64,000 bases of DNA from Sclerotiophoma versabilis. Taxonomy: Eukaryota > Ascomycota > Dothideomycetes > Pleosporales > Didymellaceae. Location: positions 868,001 to 932,000 of the forward strand of contig JAAROD010000093.1 of the NCBI GenBank assembly GCA_012274445.1. Reading direction: 5' to 3'. Numbering within the stretch: the first letter of the stretch is position 1; the number at the start of each line of letters is the position of its first letter. Below the pieces are notes generated by a model. It saw only the letters and a program-made list of their open reading frames with translations, made no database searches and was not told where the DNA came from. Below are positions 12,200 through 22,408 of the stretch, piece by piece. Position numbers and translations under genes: made by a program.

Positions 12200-12960
12200 A
12201 CAGCTAATCAATCAGATTGCGAGAAAAAGACAAGTTCACAGATTTCAGAGTCATTCATAGTTCTGGAACGTTCTCTGTTCATCGTGTCATTGTCTGTTCT
12301 TAATCGAAGGTGTTTTACAAGGCATGTAACGGCGGTTTCAAGGTAAGCGCATCACCTCTGCCTTGGAGTCTTGCATATTTATGTAGTGTAGGAGCACTCT
12401 GAGGGTGTTATCAACATGGGGCATGTGCCCTATCAGCAACTAGAGAGGATGATTGGTTCCTTTTACGGCATGGACTACGACAATGGCCTGACTGAAGGAG
12501 CTAGCGAGGCTTCCCTCCAGCTCCATGCGCAGATGTTCGCGCTGGCGGATGCGTACGATGTCCCTGATTTGCTTATGGTGGCAAAGGAAAAATACACGAA
12601 TAGGTGTGCTGACGTCTGAAACTCTTTTGAGTTCTTTTCATCTGTTCCAGATGTCTTCGAATCGACACCGGCTTCGCTTAACGAACTACGCAAGGTCGCC
12701 TGTGTTGGGGTGAGAAGACATTTGCCTGGAATGCTCGAGGATTCAAGTACGGCAGAGTGTTTCAAGAAGGCTTTGACTGAAAACTCAGAGTCTACAAAGA
12801 ATCTCCTCGAGAGCTACATCAAAGATCCCTTGTTCGGCTACTGCCAAACATGCCGTTCAGAACATGGCATGGCGGCTCTTCAGACCCGATGCCAGAGTTG
12901 TAACAAAGGGCACAGGGTGGTCTTCGCAGCCACTGTTATCCGACACTATAAGCGTAAACG
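12200..12960 (+). pseudogene. BTB/POZ pseudogene with RIP-like stops
   Basis: A BTB protein can be read through lesions. FTDFRVIHSSGTFSVHRVIV is followed by an in-frame TAA (12301-12303) where relatives have Gln (VCSQS), then VFYKACNGGFK. A 49-nt intron (12343-12391, GTAAGC donor, TGTAG acceptor) joins EHSEGVINMGHVPYQQLERM. A TGA at 12617-12619 sits in an otherwise continuous frame (CADV-stop-NSFEFFSSVP), consistent with TGG to TGA. The C-terminus contains a Cys-rich segment (CQTCRSEHGMAALQTRCQSC). Both stops are the changes produced by C-to-T RIP on one strand or the other. The gene is presumably dead. Confidence 0.65.
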
Positions 12961-13341
12961 GACACCAGATAGGCTTGGAGACGGAATCAGACTTTGGTTC
13001 CGATCAATGGTACGCCATAGTGCCTAATCAGTCGTATACAACGACTGATTTTGCACCATTCATCACGAGATACAGCTGTGGTCGCAGCTCTGAAAAGCCT
13101 CAGGCACTTCGCAAGCACCAAAAACCTGTCATCATGCCTTTTGTCGCCGCTACTACTACTCCGATCGCGTCTTCGTCGGTCGTGACGTGTTGAAAAAGTA
13201 TCACGCTCTCTAATCCATGTATTAATAATGGTTTACTTGATAAAGTACTTGGATTGTACCTCTGATCATCATTACTGCCACCACCATTCCACCGCATAGC
13301 AGAACCACCCTCCAAATCCCCCAAACCCTCGCTGCCATTCG

Positions 13342-14316
13342 TCACAATCCCACTCGCGGGTTCCTAAACCTCTTTCCCCTTGCTTCTCTGTCTCCCAGCC
13401 ATGTATACCGCGCCGCATCTGTACTGTGCTGATCAAAAGCTCCTTGTGTACTAAACATGCAACCGCAGACACAGGTTAGACTGCCTGCTGCAGGCTGTGT
13501 CTGAGCTGATTCAGAGTGGAGGCTCATCGAAGCTAAAGTAGAGGTTAGGGAGTCCTCTCGATGTGTTTGTGGAGTCGAAGAGTCATCGGCGTGACGCTGA
13601 TGGTACAAGGAGTCGCGATTGTGGAGTTCGAGGCTGCGTTGGGTCTCAAAAGAATGGCCACAGGTGCAGCGGAGGAGTCGAACTACCGAGCGTGTCGAAT
13701 ATGGAATACTTCCTGGCATTCGTGCGAAAGCCGGAGAGTTGGGAGGCGGGGGTGCAGTCTGAGTCGCTGGTTGCACTGCGTTGGGCGTTGAGGATAAAAA
13801 ATTTTCCGCCTGATGGATCCTTTCTGCCTGATGGGCCTTTGAGGTTCGCAGATGCATGTCGAGTGCTGCTTGTTTCGCAAAGGTGCGTCCACACGCACAG
13901 TCTATCTTGTTCGCAGATCGTGGAGGGGAGATGGGATGCTCTGTTGCCGATGATATAGAACCCACATCTGGAGTCCAACCCTGGATCAGGCCTGGGTACG
14001 ACAATGCCGAATTCGTTTTTATCTGCTGTCTACGCGCTGAACAGTCTAGACTCTGATTTTGAACTATACGAGAACTTTTGTACAATTGGCTGGAACAAAA
14101 GGCTGTAGGCTCCTGTGACGCAATGGTGGATGAAGCTTTGGCTGGAGCGGTGGGAGCCCTTTGACTGGCGCCTGAAGGTTTGGATCCAATACTATCGTCC
14201 TCTCGATGTCTTGTGCAGAATCCTTTATGTCGTAGGTACTTATCCGCATTCTCGAAACTTATCCCACAAGAACAGCGAACCTCGACTTTGTGGATTGTCC
14301 ATGGGGGGCCCTCCAT
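13342..14316 (-). CDS. CxCG-type zinc-finger protein with four fingers
   Basis: A 324-residue frame from an ATG. Four modules share a pattern of roughly C-x-C-G-x2-F-x5-L-x2-H-x5-8-H: CSCGISFENADKYLRHKGFC, CACGRTFAKQAALDMHLRTS, CTCGHSFETQRSLELHNRDS and CVCGCMFSTQGAFDQHSTDA, separated by Ser/Thr/Pro/Gln-rich linkers. The spacing between the cysteines (one residue) is shorter than the classical C2H2 two to four, so this is a variant finger, probably binding nucleic acid or protein. The last module lacks a clear final histidine. No membrane segment. Function unknown; a nuclear role is inferred from fingers and linkers. Confidence 0.7.
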   Translation of the reverse strand: MEGPPWTIHKVEVRCSCGISFENADKYLRHKGFCTRHREDDSIGSKPSGASQRAPTAPAKASSTIASQEPTAFCSSQLYKSSRIVQNQSLDCSARRQQIKTNSALSYPGLIQGWTPDVGSISSATEHPISPPRSANKIDCACGRTFAKQAALDMHLRTSKAHQAERIHQAENFLSSTPNAVQPATQTAPPPPNSPAFARMPGSIPYSTRSVVRLLRCTCGHSFETQRSLELHNRDSLYHQRHADDSSTPQTHREDSLTSTLASMSLHSESAQTQPAAGSLTCVCGCMFSTQGAFDQHSTDAARYTWLGDREARGKRFRNPRVGL

Positions 14317-15679
14317 CTCGTCCTTCGCGCCGAAGAGGAGAGTTCTCGAGTCGCTGGAGGGGAAAGGTGAGAGCTCAAGGTTCGCGGAATAAAGCTGAGA
14401 TTCTCACTATATAATATTGCCCCCATACTTCCGCTTCTGGTGATGGGGAATGCGGGGAAGCTGCCGGCAAGGGGTTCAATGCTCTGCGGCGTGTAGGCGC
14501 ATGCGATTAAGTCCCACTCACAGCATGCTCATGGGCGCTCCACAGCTGCGTTCTTGTTTATCGAACGCTGCGCATCTGGAACTTCGGATTAGATTCGAAA
14601 CAATGTGAGCTCCAAGTCCTGAATTCTCAGCGACATCCTCCTGTGTTTGCACCATCAGTCTTGCCGGCGGAGAAGCATTTTCTTACAGCAAATTCCTCAG
14701 CGAGGCAATCAAAGTCTGCAGAATTAAGTTACACCTCGAGTCTGTGCCTACAGCCACTCATGGCAACCTCATCACGGAGAGGTATTCAGGTGCTTTTGTT
14801 GGTGAGGAAGAGATAGACTCTACACGATCGTTACGACTGAATCGAATTAGCCCATCCCTCACTAGGTATAGGTCCGTGGAACGTCATGTTCTGGTTATTT
14901 ATTCCGCAGAATGAATCATGCCGAACAGTTATGACAGCTATTGAGGCTTAGCTGCACTTTGGCCGCAAATACTTAGACCGCTGAAAAAGCTCTACTATTG
15001 CCCCAAAGAGGCAAAGGTAAGTTGCCGCATGGTGTTCTCTAACTCCTTTATCAAGTTGCAATAGCCATAGCCGCAGAGTCGCTCCACGCAAGAAGTTCGA
15101 GCCAGGGGTTTGATTACAGTAGTTAATCGAGTTGCCTACCAACTTTTCTTGTCATTGTCTTCTATGTGGCTCTCCAGTCTCACATTTGTGTAGGCATCAA
15201 GATAGTGTCCGGGTGGCACGCGCAGGGACACGGTACCCTTGCAAAACCAGCCACTAGTTGGCCCCGCGCTTCCGAGCTTCGATATATACAGAGCTGCGCC
15301 TTCCTAGTCTTAGACCGGCTCAATTATCTTCACCGAACCATAGCTGAAGCCACCAGACCCCGGCTAGTGGTACAGTAAACCTGGAAGCAGAAGAGCCGGG
15401 AGAGGGGTGGGACTCCATAGTAAGATGACTGGCGGCTCAACTCCCGCTATACTTTTGGATCACTGGCTTCTACTCTGTTCGCTACGCTACGGCCGTAAGA
15501 ACCAAAATCCACCTGTGTTATTCTTAGTGTGGCAGAGTGAGTATCTCTTGAAATTGGGAGAAGTAGATCACAAAGTGGAGCACTGTTGACCAATGCTCTG
15601 CGCCGTTCCTTATTTGGTGCTACTGCCTATACGCGAAGCGTTCCATGTGAAGCCTGCCCTGCCCTGCCCTGCCCTGCCC
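14317..15679. other. gene-free stretch at left edge of the middle block
   Basis: No supportable gene. Composition shifts towards higher GC near 15 kb. A CTGCC microsatellite lies at about 15653-15680. No terminal repeat or target duplication was recognised that would mark the border of an insertion. Confidence 0.4.
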
Positions 15680-16051
15680 TTACGGGTTTGTACCATCGCG
15701 CAGGTCTTGTTCGACGTCCAGCTGAAGATCTTCAAAGATGTTTACTGCCTGCTGCAGCTTCTCAAGGAACCCCTGCACTTCGCTGAGGAGGTACATGCTC
15801 GCATCCTCCATCTTGTGCTGACAGGCTACTTCTCGACGGAGCCTTTCGTTCTCCTGCTCTGTACGTATGATCATCTGAGATAAGCTAGGCGTTGGCCCGC
15901 ACATAAACGCTTGCGTGTCGGCTCGTGTAGCTTCTTGTGGCGCCAGGATCCTTTTATTGCGGGCCATCTCGCGTTCTGTGGATCCTAGAGCGAGGGGAGG
16001 GTCGTTGGCGAAATGAGGAGACGTCTCGACGGGCACGTTATGAGCGTACAT
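15680..16051 (-). CDS. short coiled-coil protein (123 residues)
   Basis: The frame begins at the first ATG (16051, MYAHNVPVETS) and ends at 15680. The C-terminal half is heptad-rich (RTEQENERLRREVACQHKME, then LLSEVQGFLEKLQQAVNIFE), predicting a coiled coil. No signal peptide, membrane segment or known domain. It is the first of several similarly sized coiled-coil genes between 15.6 and 40.4 kb, with no recognised homologue. A 5' extension without ATG exists, so an upstream exon is possible. Confidence 0.5.
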   Translation of the reverse strand: MYAHNVPVETSPHFANDPPLALGSTEREMARNKRILAPQEATRADTQAFMCGPTPSLSQMIIRTEQENERLRREVACQHKMEDASMYLLSEVQGFLEKLQQAVNIFEDLQLDVEQDLRDGTNP

Positions 16052-16451
16052 CTCAGCGGACACGAGACGACTGGATGTTGTGGGTGCCAAAAGAGCACAC
16101 ACAGTGAGCAGTAGTCGCTGAACTACCTTCTTCTATTTCTTCTTCTTCTTCTATTCTTCGTACGGAGACCTATTTTGGTACCCCCTCAGTGCCTAAAATA
16201 CGAGTCCACATTGGCCTCCCCGCACTCTTGTGATGGACCTGTCTAGGTTTGTCTCTCGCCCGAATGACGATTTCTGTGCCTGCTCCCTGCCCACTTCTTG
16301 ACTGCTGGGCATCTCACATCCAAGCTTGCTTTCCGACCCTTCCCAGATAGCTTTTTCGATCCTCCTTGCGTGCATCGTGACCTGCCTCGACAGGGCAGCT
16401 GGAATGGAGAATCCTGGTCTGGTGTCCCTACTGATGCGCAGTGGCTGACTG

Positions 16452-16829
16452 TCACGGTAGAGCCGCCTTCTCACAGCTAAGCCGCTGTGCGCTTGTCATT
16501 CGTTCCACAGCCAGCGTGCTGAAACACATGCCACTATTGCAGCAGCACCCAGGGCCACGGTATGCATAGTCGGTCGAGACACGCTTGCATTCCTGGAGGA
16601 GCCGGCAGCTCTGCTCCCAGTGTCGAAAGAGGCCACAGTAGCTGTCTTTGAGCCGACCCAGCTCCTCTGAAGTCTTGCGGTGGTCTTCCTGAAGCTCGAC
16701 GTATGCATTGGCAAGTCCCAGATGAGTCTCTCGAGTTTGGCGCAGAGCCGATCGGAGCTGAGCGAGAGAGTCCCAGCTTGCGTACAGCATTTGGCGGCAC
16801 AGATCGGTCGTTGCAGGTACGGAGGCCAT
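16452..16829 (-). CDS. short coiled-coil protein (125 residues)
   Basis: ATG at 16829 (MASVPATTDLCRQMLYAS). Residues 20-85 are heptad-rich (LGLANAYVELQEDHRKTSEE, LGRLKDSYCGLFRHWEQSC). The C-terminal part is Cys-rich (GPGCCCNSGMCF), which is unusual. It lies tail-to-head with the coiled-coil gene ending at 15680 and on the same strand. No known domain. Its start MASV resembles the start of the broken coiled-coil gene at 38.6 kb, weak support for common descent. Confidence 0.45.
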   Translation of the reverse strand: MASVPATTDLCRQMLYASWDSLAQLRSALRQTRETHLGLANAYVELQEDHRKTSEELGRLKDSYCGLFRHWEQSCRLLQECKRVSTDYAYRGPGCCCNSGMCFSTLAVERMTSAQRLSCEKAALP

Positions 16830-17981
16830 ACTTTACCAGCTGAGTGCAAATGGCTGGCCGAGTGGGACATGTGCAGGCGTAAAAATCATGACACAATTAT
16901 TAAAAATCGATTTGAACATATAATTGCTGCCTCAAGTAAGTCTCTGATCCTGCTGGGTGAATGGCGGACTCGCGGTGCAGTCCGAAAATAGCACAGTCGT
17001 AAGCTTTAGACGAAGGGAGACTGCTAAAATTAAGTCAGTCCCGCGCCAACGCTAGCACATCCGTCGCTGCCACAAGCATTCTCTCAAATCTCATCGTTCG
17101 CATTTATCTGGAAGGCTTTGTTTTACCAGCTAAACAAAGAAGTGCTTGAAGGCGGAGTGTGTGTGACTAAATGGATTGCCTGCTGTAGTGTTCGATCACT
17201 GAAGCTGTCACCTACTTGGGTGACTGTTTATGAAGTGCGAGCACTATAGTCGAGTCGATATCGCTCTCCGAGGGTTGAGAGATCGCCTGTGCTTACTGCT
17301 CCTGCTCCTGCTCCTGCTCCTGCTCTACCATGTCGTGAAGTATCAATCGATCAATCGCCGCGTCCAGCACCGTCTCCTCTTCGAGACATGCACGGCGGTG
17401 CGATGCGTCAGCAGTGCTCCATCCAGCTCTTGAGCGGTGGCCCTTCCCCGCTGCGCTCATCTCAGCTGTGCTAGGTTGCAGGTATTGTGCAAGCAGTCTG
17501 CGGGCAAGCAACCTGCGGAGACACGCTTGATCCGAGCTGCTTTTCGATTGACTTCTTCTACAAGACTGAGGAGGTTGAGCTGCAGACATGCTGTTGCAGT
17601 TGTGCTTGTTGGCGTCAAAGGTGTCGAGGTCACTACAAACGTCACACCTGGACCCGTTCCATGGCCATCAGTTGTGACGTTATGTATGATACCTCTCCCA
17701 TCAGCTCTTCTTGCAGCGACCCAAACAGAGCCCCCGTCTCCCTACAAGAGGCCAAAACCGGGACCATGAGCAAGTAGCAGTCTCGACATGCAGCAGCCGG
17801 TTCTGATACAGCACCGTAGGCCACAAGCAGTCTCGTCACGAAAAGGCTCGCTACAGGCGCCCAACCGACGTTGACCATGAACGCATATACAGGGCCTTGA
17901 GCCGTAGTCACGGTTTCGCACCAATCTGCAACGGCAGCCACAACACCGCATCCTGGACCGACGCTCTGCGAGGGTTGCATC
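16830..17981. other. gene-free stretch with microsatellite
   Basis: Overlapping short frames only. A TGCTCC hexanucleotide run sits at about 17295-17323; it makes Leu- or Glu/Gln-rich frames that look like genes but carry nothing else. Confidence 0.4.
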
Positions 17982-18629
17982 ATGGACCTGCCCTTCGTCA
18001 CTGGGCGCGAAGACTTGGTGTCGGTGGAACATCAGCTCTACAACGTCGCGATCGCTCTCGGAGCATGCCGCAAGCAACTGAGGCGTCTTTGCGACAACCA
18101 GAGCGGACTCGAGAATCGGTGCCTCGCCGCCGAGCAGGGCTACGCGCAGTGCGCTCAGGCGTACCAGCACCTGTTTGACCAGCACCAAGCGACTACCAGA
18201 GATCTTGCAGAGACGGCTGGCAGGTGCAGGTCGCTCGAGAGAGAGGCAGAGAGCGCGCAGACGGCCATGCTCGCCCTCGAATCGATCGATCGGCGCTCTG
18301 AGCGGCGCGATGCTGCCGATGCTGTCTCGATAAAGCAGGAGGCCGATTGCACTGCAGGCTCATCGTGTGCGCAGTCACACGCTGCTATCGCGAGTTTGGA
18401 GAAAGAGAAGGCCGAACTGCGCGAGGCGCTAACCCGCGCCGCTGACGTCATTTGCGGCCTGACCCAAAGGGTCGACAGCCTCCAGAGCACGCAGTGCTCG
18501 ACAGAACCAAACCAGACTGAGGGGGTCAAGAACACAGCAAGAAGCGGGGACTTGCACAAAGAAACCCCGCCAGTGCGCAGGGCTTTGACCAGAAGGGTGC
18601 GTCCGAGCCGGAAGCGAAAGAGTTCTTAA
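17982..18629 (+). CDS. coiled-coil protein with basic C-terminal tail (215 residues)
   Basis: ATG at 17982 (MDLPFVTGREDLVSVEH). Residues about 20-95 and 125-165 are heptad-rich (AYQHLFDQHQATTRDLAETA; ASLEKEKAELREALTRAADV). The last 16 residues, RALTRRVRPSRKRKSS, are a likely nuclear localisation or nucleic-acid-binding tail. A closely similar tail, VLTRSAKRNTRKRRVVE, ends the coiled-coil protein at 35559-36201, so the two may be paralogues. No enzyme domain. A 19-bp minisatellite starts about 30 bp after the stop. Confidence 0.6.
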   Translation: MDLPFVTGREDLVSVEHQLYNVAIALGACRKQLRRLCDNQSGLENRCLAAEQGYAQCAQAYQHLFDQHQATTRDLAETAGRCRSLEREAESAQTAMLALESIDRRSERRDAADAVSIKQEADCTAGSSCAQSHAAIASLEKEKAELREALTRAADVICGLTQRVDSLQSTQCSTEPNQTEGVKNTARSGDLHKETPPVRRALTRRVRPSRKRKSS

Positions 18630-19419
18630 GCGCATGTCACTCTTGCCTTTGTCTTGTAGTTATCAGTGCAGTTACCGGTCACCAGTGTAGTTGCCAGTTA
18701 CCAGTGTAGTTGCCAGTTACCAGTGTAGTTGCCAGTTACCAGTGTAGTTGCAAGTCGACCAGAATAGAACCGTTCTCTCGTCTCTTTCAGCGCGTTGCTT
18801 TCTTGTAGCCGGATAGCAACGTGACCCAGCAGACAAGTATGAGCGATTGCATGTCGTGCGCAGTGGCGATCGTGTTGTAGTGCTCAGTCACTACCTACCG
18901 TGTCAGCTCGAGACAGCTGCCTCGTCGCGCACTTGAGCTATCTCGTCTAGATTTACAACATCGTCCTCACCACAGCAGGCAGGGCAGAGGCAGCCGCTAC
19001 GCACAATGCGGATAGACTGAGGCCTTCCGAATCTTGCATGGCGAGAAACAGAAGGCACCCCCGAGTACATATCTGGCTCGTTGTCTCATTCACGCCCTGA
19101 GATTCTCTACTCCGCTCTTCCTCTTGCTCGCCTGCATCTCAAGCCAGGTCAAGATCAGAGTGATCACTAATTGCAGGTTTCGTGTTGCTGACAACTTGTT
19201 TTCTGAGAAAGACATGTAGCCCCGCAGACAGAGTGACAAAGAGAAGATTGAGCTTCGACAATGAAACTGCGTCAGAGCCTCCATCACACCATCGACAGTG
19301 GTACAGCCGTTCTAGTTGACTTGATTGATCTATTTCTTCTTGACTTGATTCATCTATGTCTTCTTGACTTGGTTAATCTATTTCTTCTTGACATGCTATC
19401 CATGTCCCGCATTGCTAGA
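18630..19419. repeat. minisatellites between convergent genes
   Basis: At 18662-18756 a 19-bp unit (ACCAGTGTAGTTGCCAGTT) occurs about four and a half times with little divergence. At 19317-19395 a 24-bp unit (TGACTTGATTGATCTATTTC plus TTCT) occurs three times. Both lie in the intergenic space between the converging genes ending at 18629 and 19420. No gene is supported here. Confidence 0.75.
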
Positions 19420-20085
19420 CTACAGCAGAAGCACAGACCCCACTTGAAGCAGAGCGGCCACTAAAAGCCTACCGCCGCCATTCCGGGTCGAGAGAGCTGC
19501 GCTGCTGAGGAGGCTGAGGCTTGGAGGGGGCCGTGTCGGCAACGGTCCGCGGGGTGGGATGACTGTTGTCGCGTTGAAGGTGGTTGCGTTGAAGGTGGTT
19601 GCGTTGAAGGTTGTCACACTGATGGTAGGGTTGGCACATGCAGTCTGATTCCCATTCGCACCACCAGTAGTACTGGCAAAGTGGGATAAGCCCGTAGCGG
19701 TGGCCTCTCTGGCTGTACCGGCTGGAACAGCTGGGCTGGCTGCCTTGGTGTAGTCGAAGCTTGTATCGCAAGACGAGATGCTAACAGTCTTGTGGTTGGT
19801 CAAGCCGTGCACGTCATTTGAAGAAGCGTGGCCCTCGATTGTGCGTGCACGTGGGGTTGTTTGACCGACAAGCGGTATCACTGCTGACCCGTACAGGCTA
19901 CCTACTTGGACCTGGATCGTGGCAGCTGCAGGTCCTCCGCTCCAGCTTGCAGACTCAGCAGTCAAAAGGACCTCGGTTGTCTCCCGTGCAAAGTCCGCTG
20001 CTACTGTTCTGCTTGGATCTCGAGGGGAGTCAGCAAAAGCTAGTCCTGTCAAGAGAAGAGCTGGCCAGGCTGTGATGCAACGCAT
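19420..20085 (-). CDS. secreted GPI-anchor-type cell-surface protein
   Basis: 221 residues. The N-terminus MRCITAWPALLLTGLAFADS is a signal peptide. The middle is Ser/Thr-rich, with several N-glycosylation sequons including the tandem repeat TTFNATTFNATTFNATT encoded by a 15-bp DNA repeat. The C-terminus (LLVAALLQVGSVLLL) is a hydrophobic tail preceded by small residues, the layout of a GPI-anchor signal. It is therefore probably a wall- or membrane-anchored glycoprotein. Apparently single exon. No catalytic domain is recognisable. Its start codon lies about 320 bp from that of the divergent gene at 20407. Confidence 0.7.
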   Translation of the reverse strand: MRCITAWPALLLTGLAFADSPRDPSRTVAADFARETTEVLLTAESASWSGGPAAATIQVQVGSLYGSAVIPLVGQTTPRARTIEGHASSNDVHGLTNHKTVSISSCDTSFDYTKAASPAVPAGTAREATATGLSHFASTTGGANGNQTACANPTISVTTFNATTFNATTFNATTVIPPRGPLPTRPPPSLSLLSSAALSTRNGGGRLLVAALLQVGSVLLL

Positions 20086-20406
20086 TCTGCTTGGAGTAGG
20101 CGACAGTCACGTCGTTTGCAGCTGCAGTGGTGGGCCGTCGACGCTACAAGTCGTGCTTCGCGGTACCTCGGCCATCACAGCAGGGGGTCTTGTATTGGCC
20201 CAGACGGGTGAGTCGGGAACTGGTCTCCAGCGAAGAGCCAAAGTTGGACGGTGCCATGCTCCAGCACACATGAACTCATTCTGGTCTGGGTCTCGAAATG
20301 GCCCCGGGATGGGGGACAACTCACGCCCCGTCAATCAGAAAATACAAAAGGGACGTCGAGCTGCTCAGCATAGCACACGACGCAATCTACACAGCTGACC
20401 TTCGTC

Positions 20407-22094
20407 ATGGCTTCAAATACAAACGACAGGCTGCAAGGCGGAGTGAGGACCGAATACGGGTACTTTACGCCAGAGCCGAGCGTCGCGCCTGAGCCCCCGA
20501 AAGGCATACAGGCAACGCCAGAGAGCAGTGATCAGAGCAATCCAGCAGCCGCCACTGCTGGCACTTCGGCTCGACCGTCTCCAGACACCAACACCAATGC
20601 AGAACCTGCAGGCCAAAATAATCCAGTCGAAGGCGAGCCAAAGGGGAGCGAGCCCGGCAGCTCATCAACAGGCAGTGTCGGTCAAGCTGCATCATCGACG
20701 AGCGAACGTTCGAACAGCGAGCACCCTACCACCAGGTTAGAGCCAACAGACGGAGCTACGACAGAGCACAGTCAGCCTCCTCCAGGAGTTAGCGATGTCC
20801 AGGCGCGCGAGGTCGAGAGGATCATGGCGGCAGACCCCAAGCTTGCCTTTAAGGTCTTGGACCTAGCAGGTCTTCAGAGCAAAGAAAAAGCAGAAGAAAA
20901 GTACCAGGAGCTTGTAGCATTACTTCGTCCAGACAACTGTGGACATGCACAGGCCAGCGAAGCTATCAAAAGTAGGTGCTCGTCTAGCCGTGTAGACAGA
21001 GTCTGTCGCTCGTTGCTAACTCTGCCTCTACAGGGCTAGACGACGCTATAAAGCCGTACAGATCCGCCGATCCAGTGACGACTGGTGCCGAGTTCGTCGA
21101 TGCTGACGGTGAGCCGATGGATACAGACAGTAGCGATAGACAGAGCAATGCCTCGATCCCTTCGGGCGAAGAAGGTCGATCGAATACTGAAAGCAGCGGC
21201 AGTCTGTTCATGCCAGAAGAGAACGGACCAACGCAGACATCGGAGAATGCAGATGGCGCGAGCTCAGGTGCAGAAGTAGAGTGGAAATGGGCTACCGGCC
21301 TTACTTGCGACGGAAAGCGCATTATGGCGTATCGCACCCACGGCAGAGGCCATAGAGCTGTGGTGGAGACGGAGAAAGGCAGCGAAGTGTTCCACATCCG
21401 GTCGGGAATGGAGTGTGGCGGGGCCGAGATGAAGCGGTATCTGGCGCAGGAAGGCATACTAGAGTTGAAACCGTCGGCGACAAGGAGACAATGGTCTTAC
21501 AAGGACCGAGGCGACTTTGTCAAACTATGCTACATTGCCATCTCCGACTACAAAACACACGGTGTCAACACAAAATCGGGCAGTCTACGTAAAGACCCTG
21601 AAGCGTGGGGCTTTGCAGAGTGGACTTGGGGCTTCGAGGAGATCGTCGTCTCCGATCTCAGAAAGGTCATAGGCCGCGAGAGTGCAGATGCCGCAATCCG
21701 GGCCATCTGCAAGAAGCACAAGCGCACCCCGCCGATGGACCAGCGCCCGCAGCAGATCGTTGTGGAGACGACACCCGCGATGTTCGCAGGAAGTTACCTG
21801 AAACAGACACCACTCGACACCAATCCTGGGGGAGATCTTCCGCACATGTCTGGCCGCTCGAAGCAGGCGGCCCACAACGCCCTCCCGTCAGAGCAGACTC
21901 CGAAGATCAGAATCGAAGAGGTAGAGTCCAGAACAGATCCTGCTCTCTTGTCGGTCCTCGGCAAGATAATGGAAAGGCTGGATATGCTGGAGGAGAGAAC
22001 CAAAACGGTGGACGAGCTCACGAAGGACACTACCGTGCTCTCTCAGGTCGTTTCAAAACTAGTGGAGAAGATTGGATTCAGGATGGATGGTTGA
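20407..22094 (+). CDS. 541-residue protein with degenerate J-like domain
   Basis: Exons 20407-20971 and 21034-22094 join across a 62-nt intron (20972-21033; GTAGGT donor, GCTAAC branch, CTACAG acceptor). Residues 1-130 are low-complexity Ser/Thr/Pro/Gln. Residues about 139-195 have J-domain layout: DPKLAFKVLDLAGL, a helix KEKAEEKYQELVALL, then RPDN, then HAQASEAIKRLDDAIKPY. The key HPD loop reads RPD, so Hsp70 stimulation in the usual way is doubtful. A conserved-looking globular region follows (WGFAEWTWGFEEIVVSDLRK). The C-terminus is a coiled coil (KIMERLDMLEERTKTVDELT). A chromatin or scaffold role is possible but unproven. Confidence 0.7.
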
Positions 22095-22408
22095 GGAGCA
22101 TCAAGTCTTGTCTCCTCGGAAGTCTTTTTTGGCGTTGGTCGGGATTTGTCGCGTTTGTGTTTGTTTACCAGAATGAGATCAGCACGACGGAACACACCAA
22201 GAAACCAAGGTCGAGGTCTCGGTGTAAGGGAGCTCAGCTTCAATTGCTCTAGCTTGCTAGTCAAAAGAACATAGTGTTAATAGGAATCACTCATTTGGAC
22301 GTACGACTGCTCCTCGCTTGGCTGGCCGGAGTGCTTCAAGAACTCGTCCATGCTTACGATCAGCCAAGGCTCTGTATTTTGCAACATCGTCACTTTGATT
22401 CTGAACGC

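Noticed and set aside
17230..17589. Leu- and Glu/Gln-rich frames on both strands
   Set aside because: Both are generated by the TGCTCC microsatellite; nothing outside the repeat looks coding.
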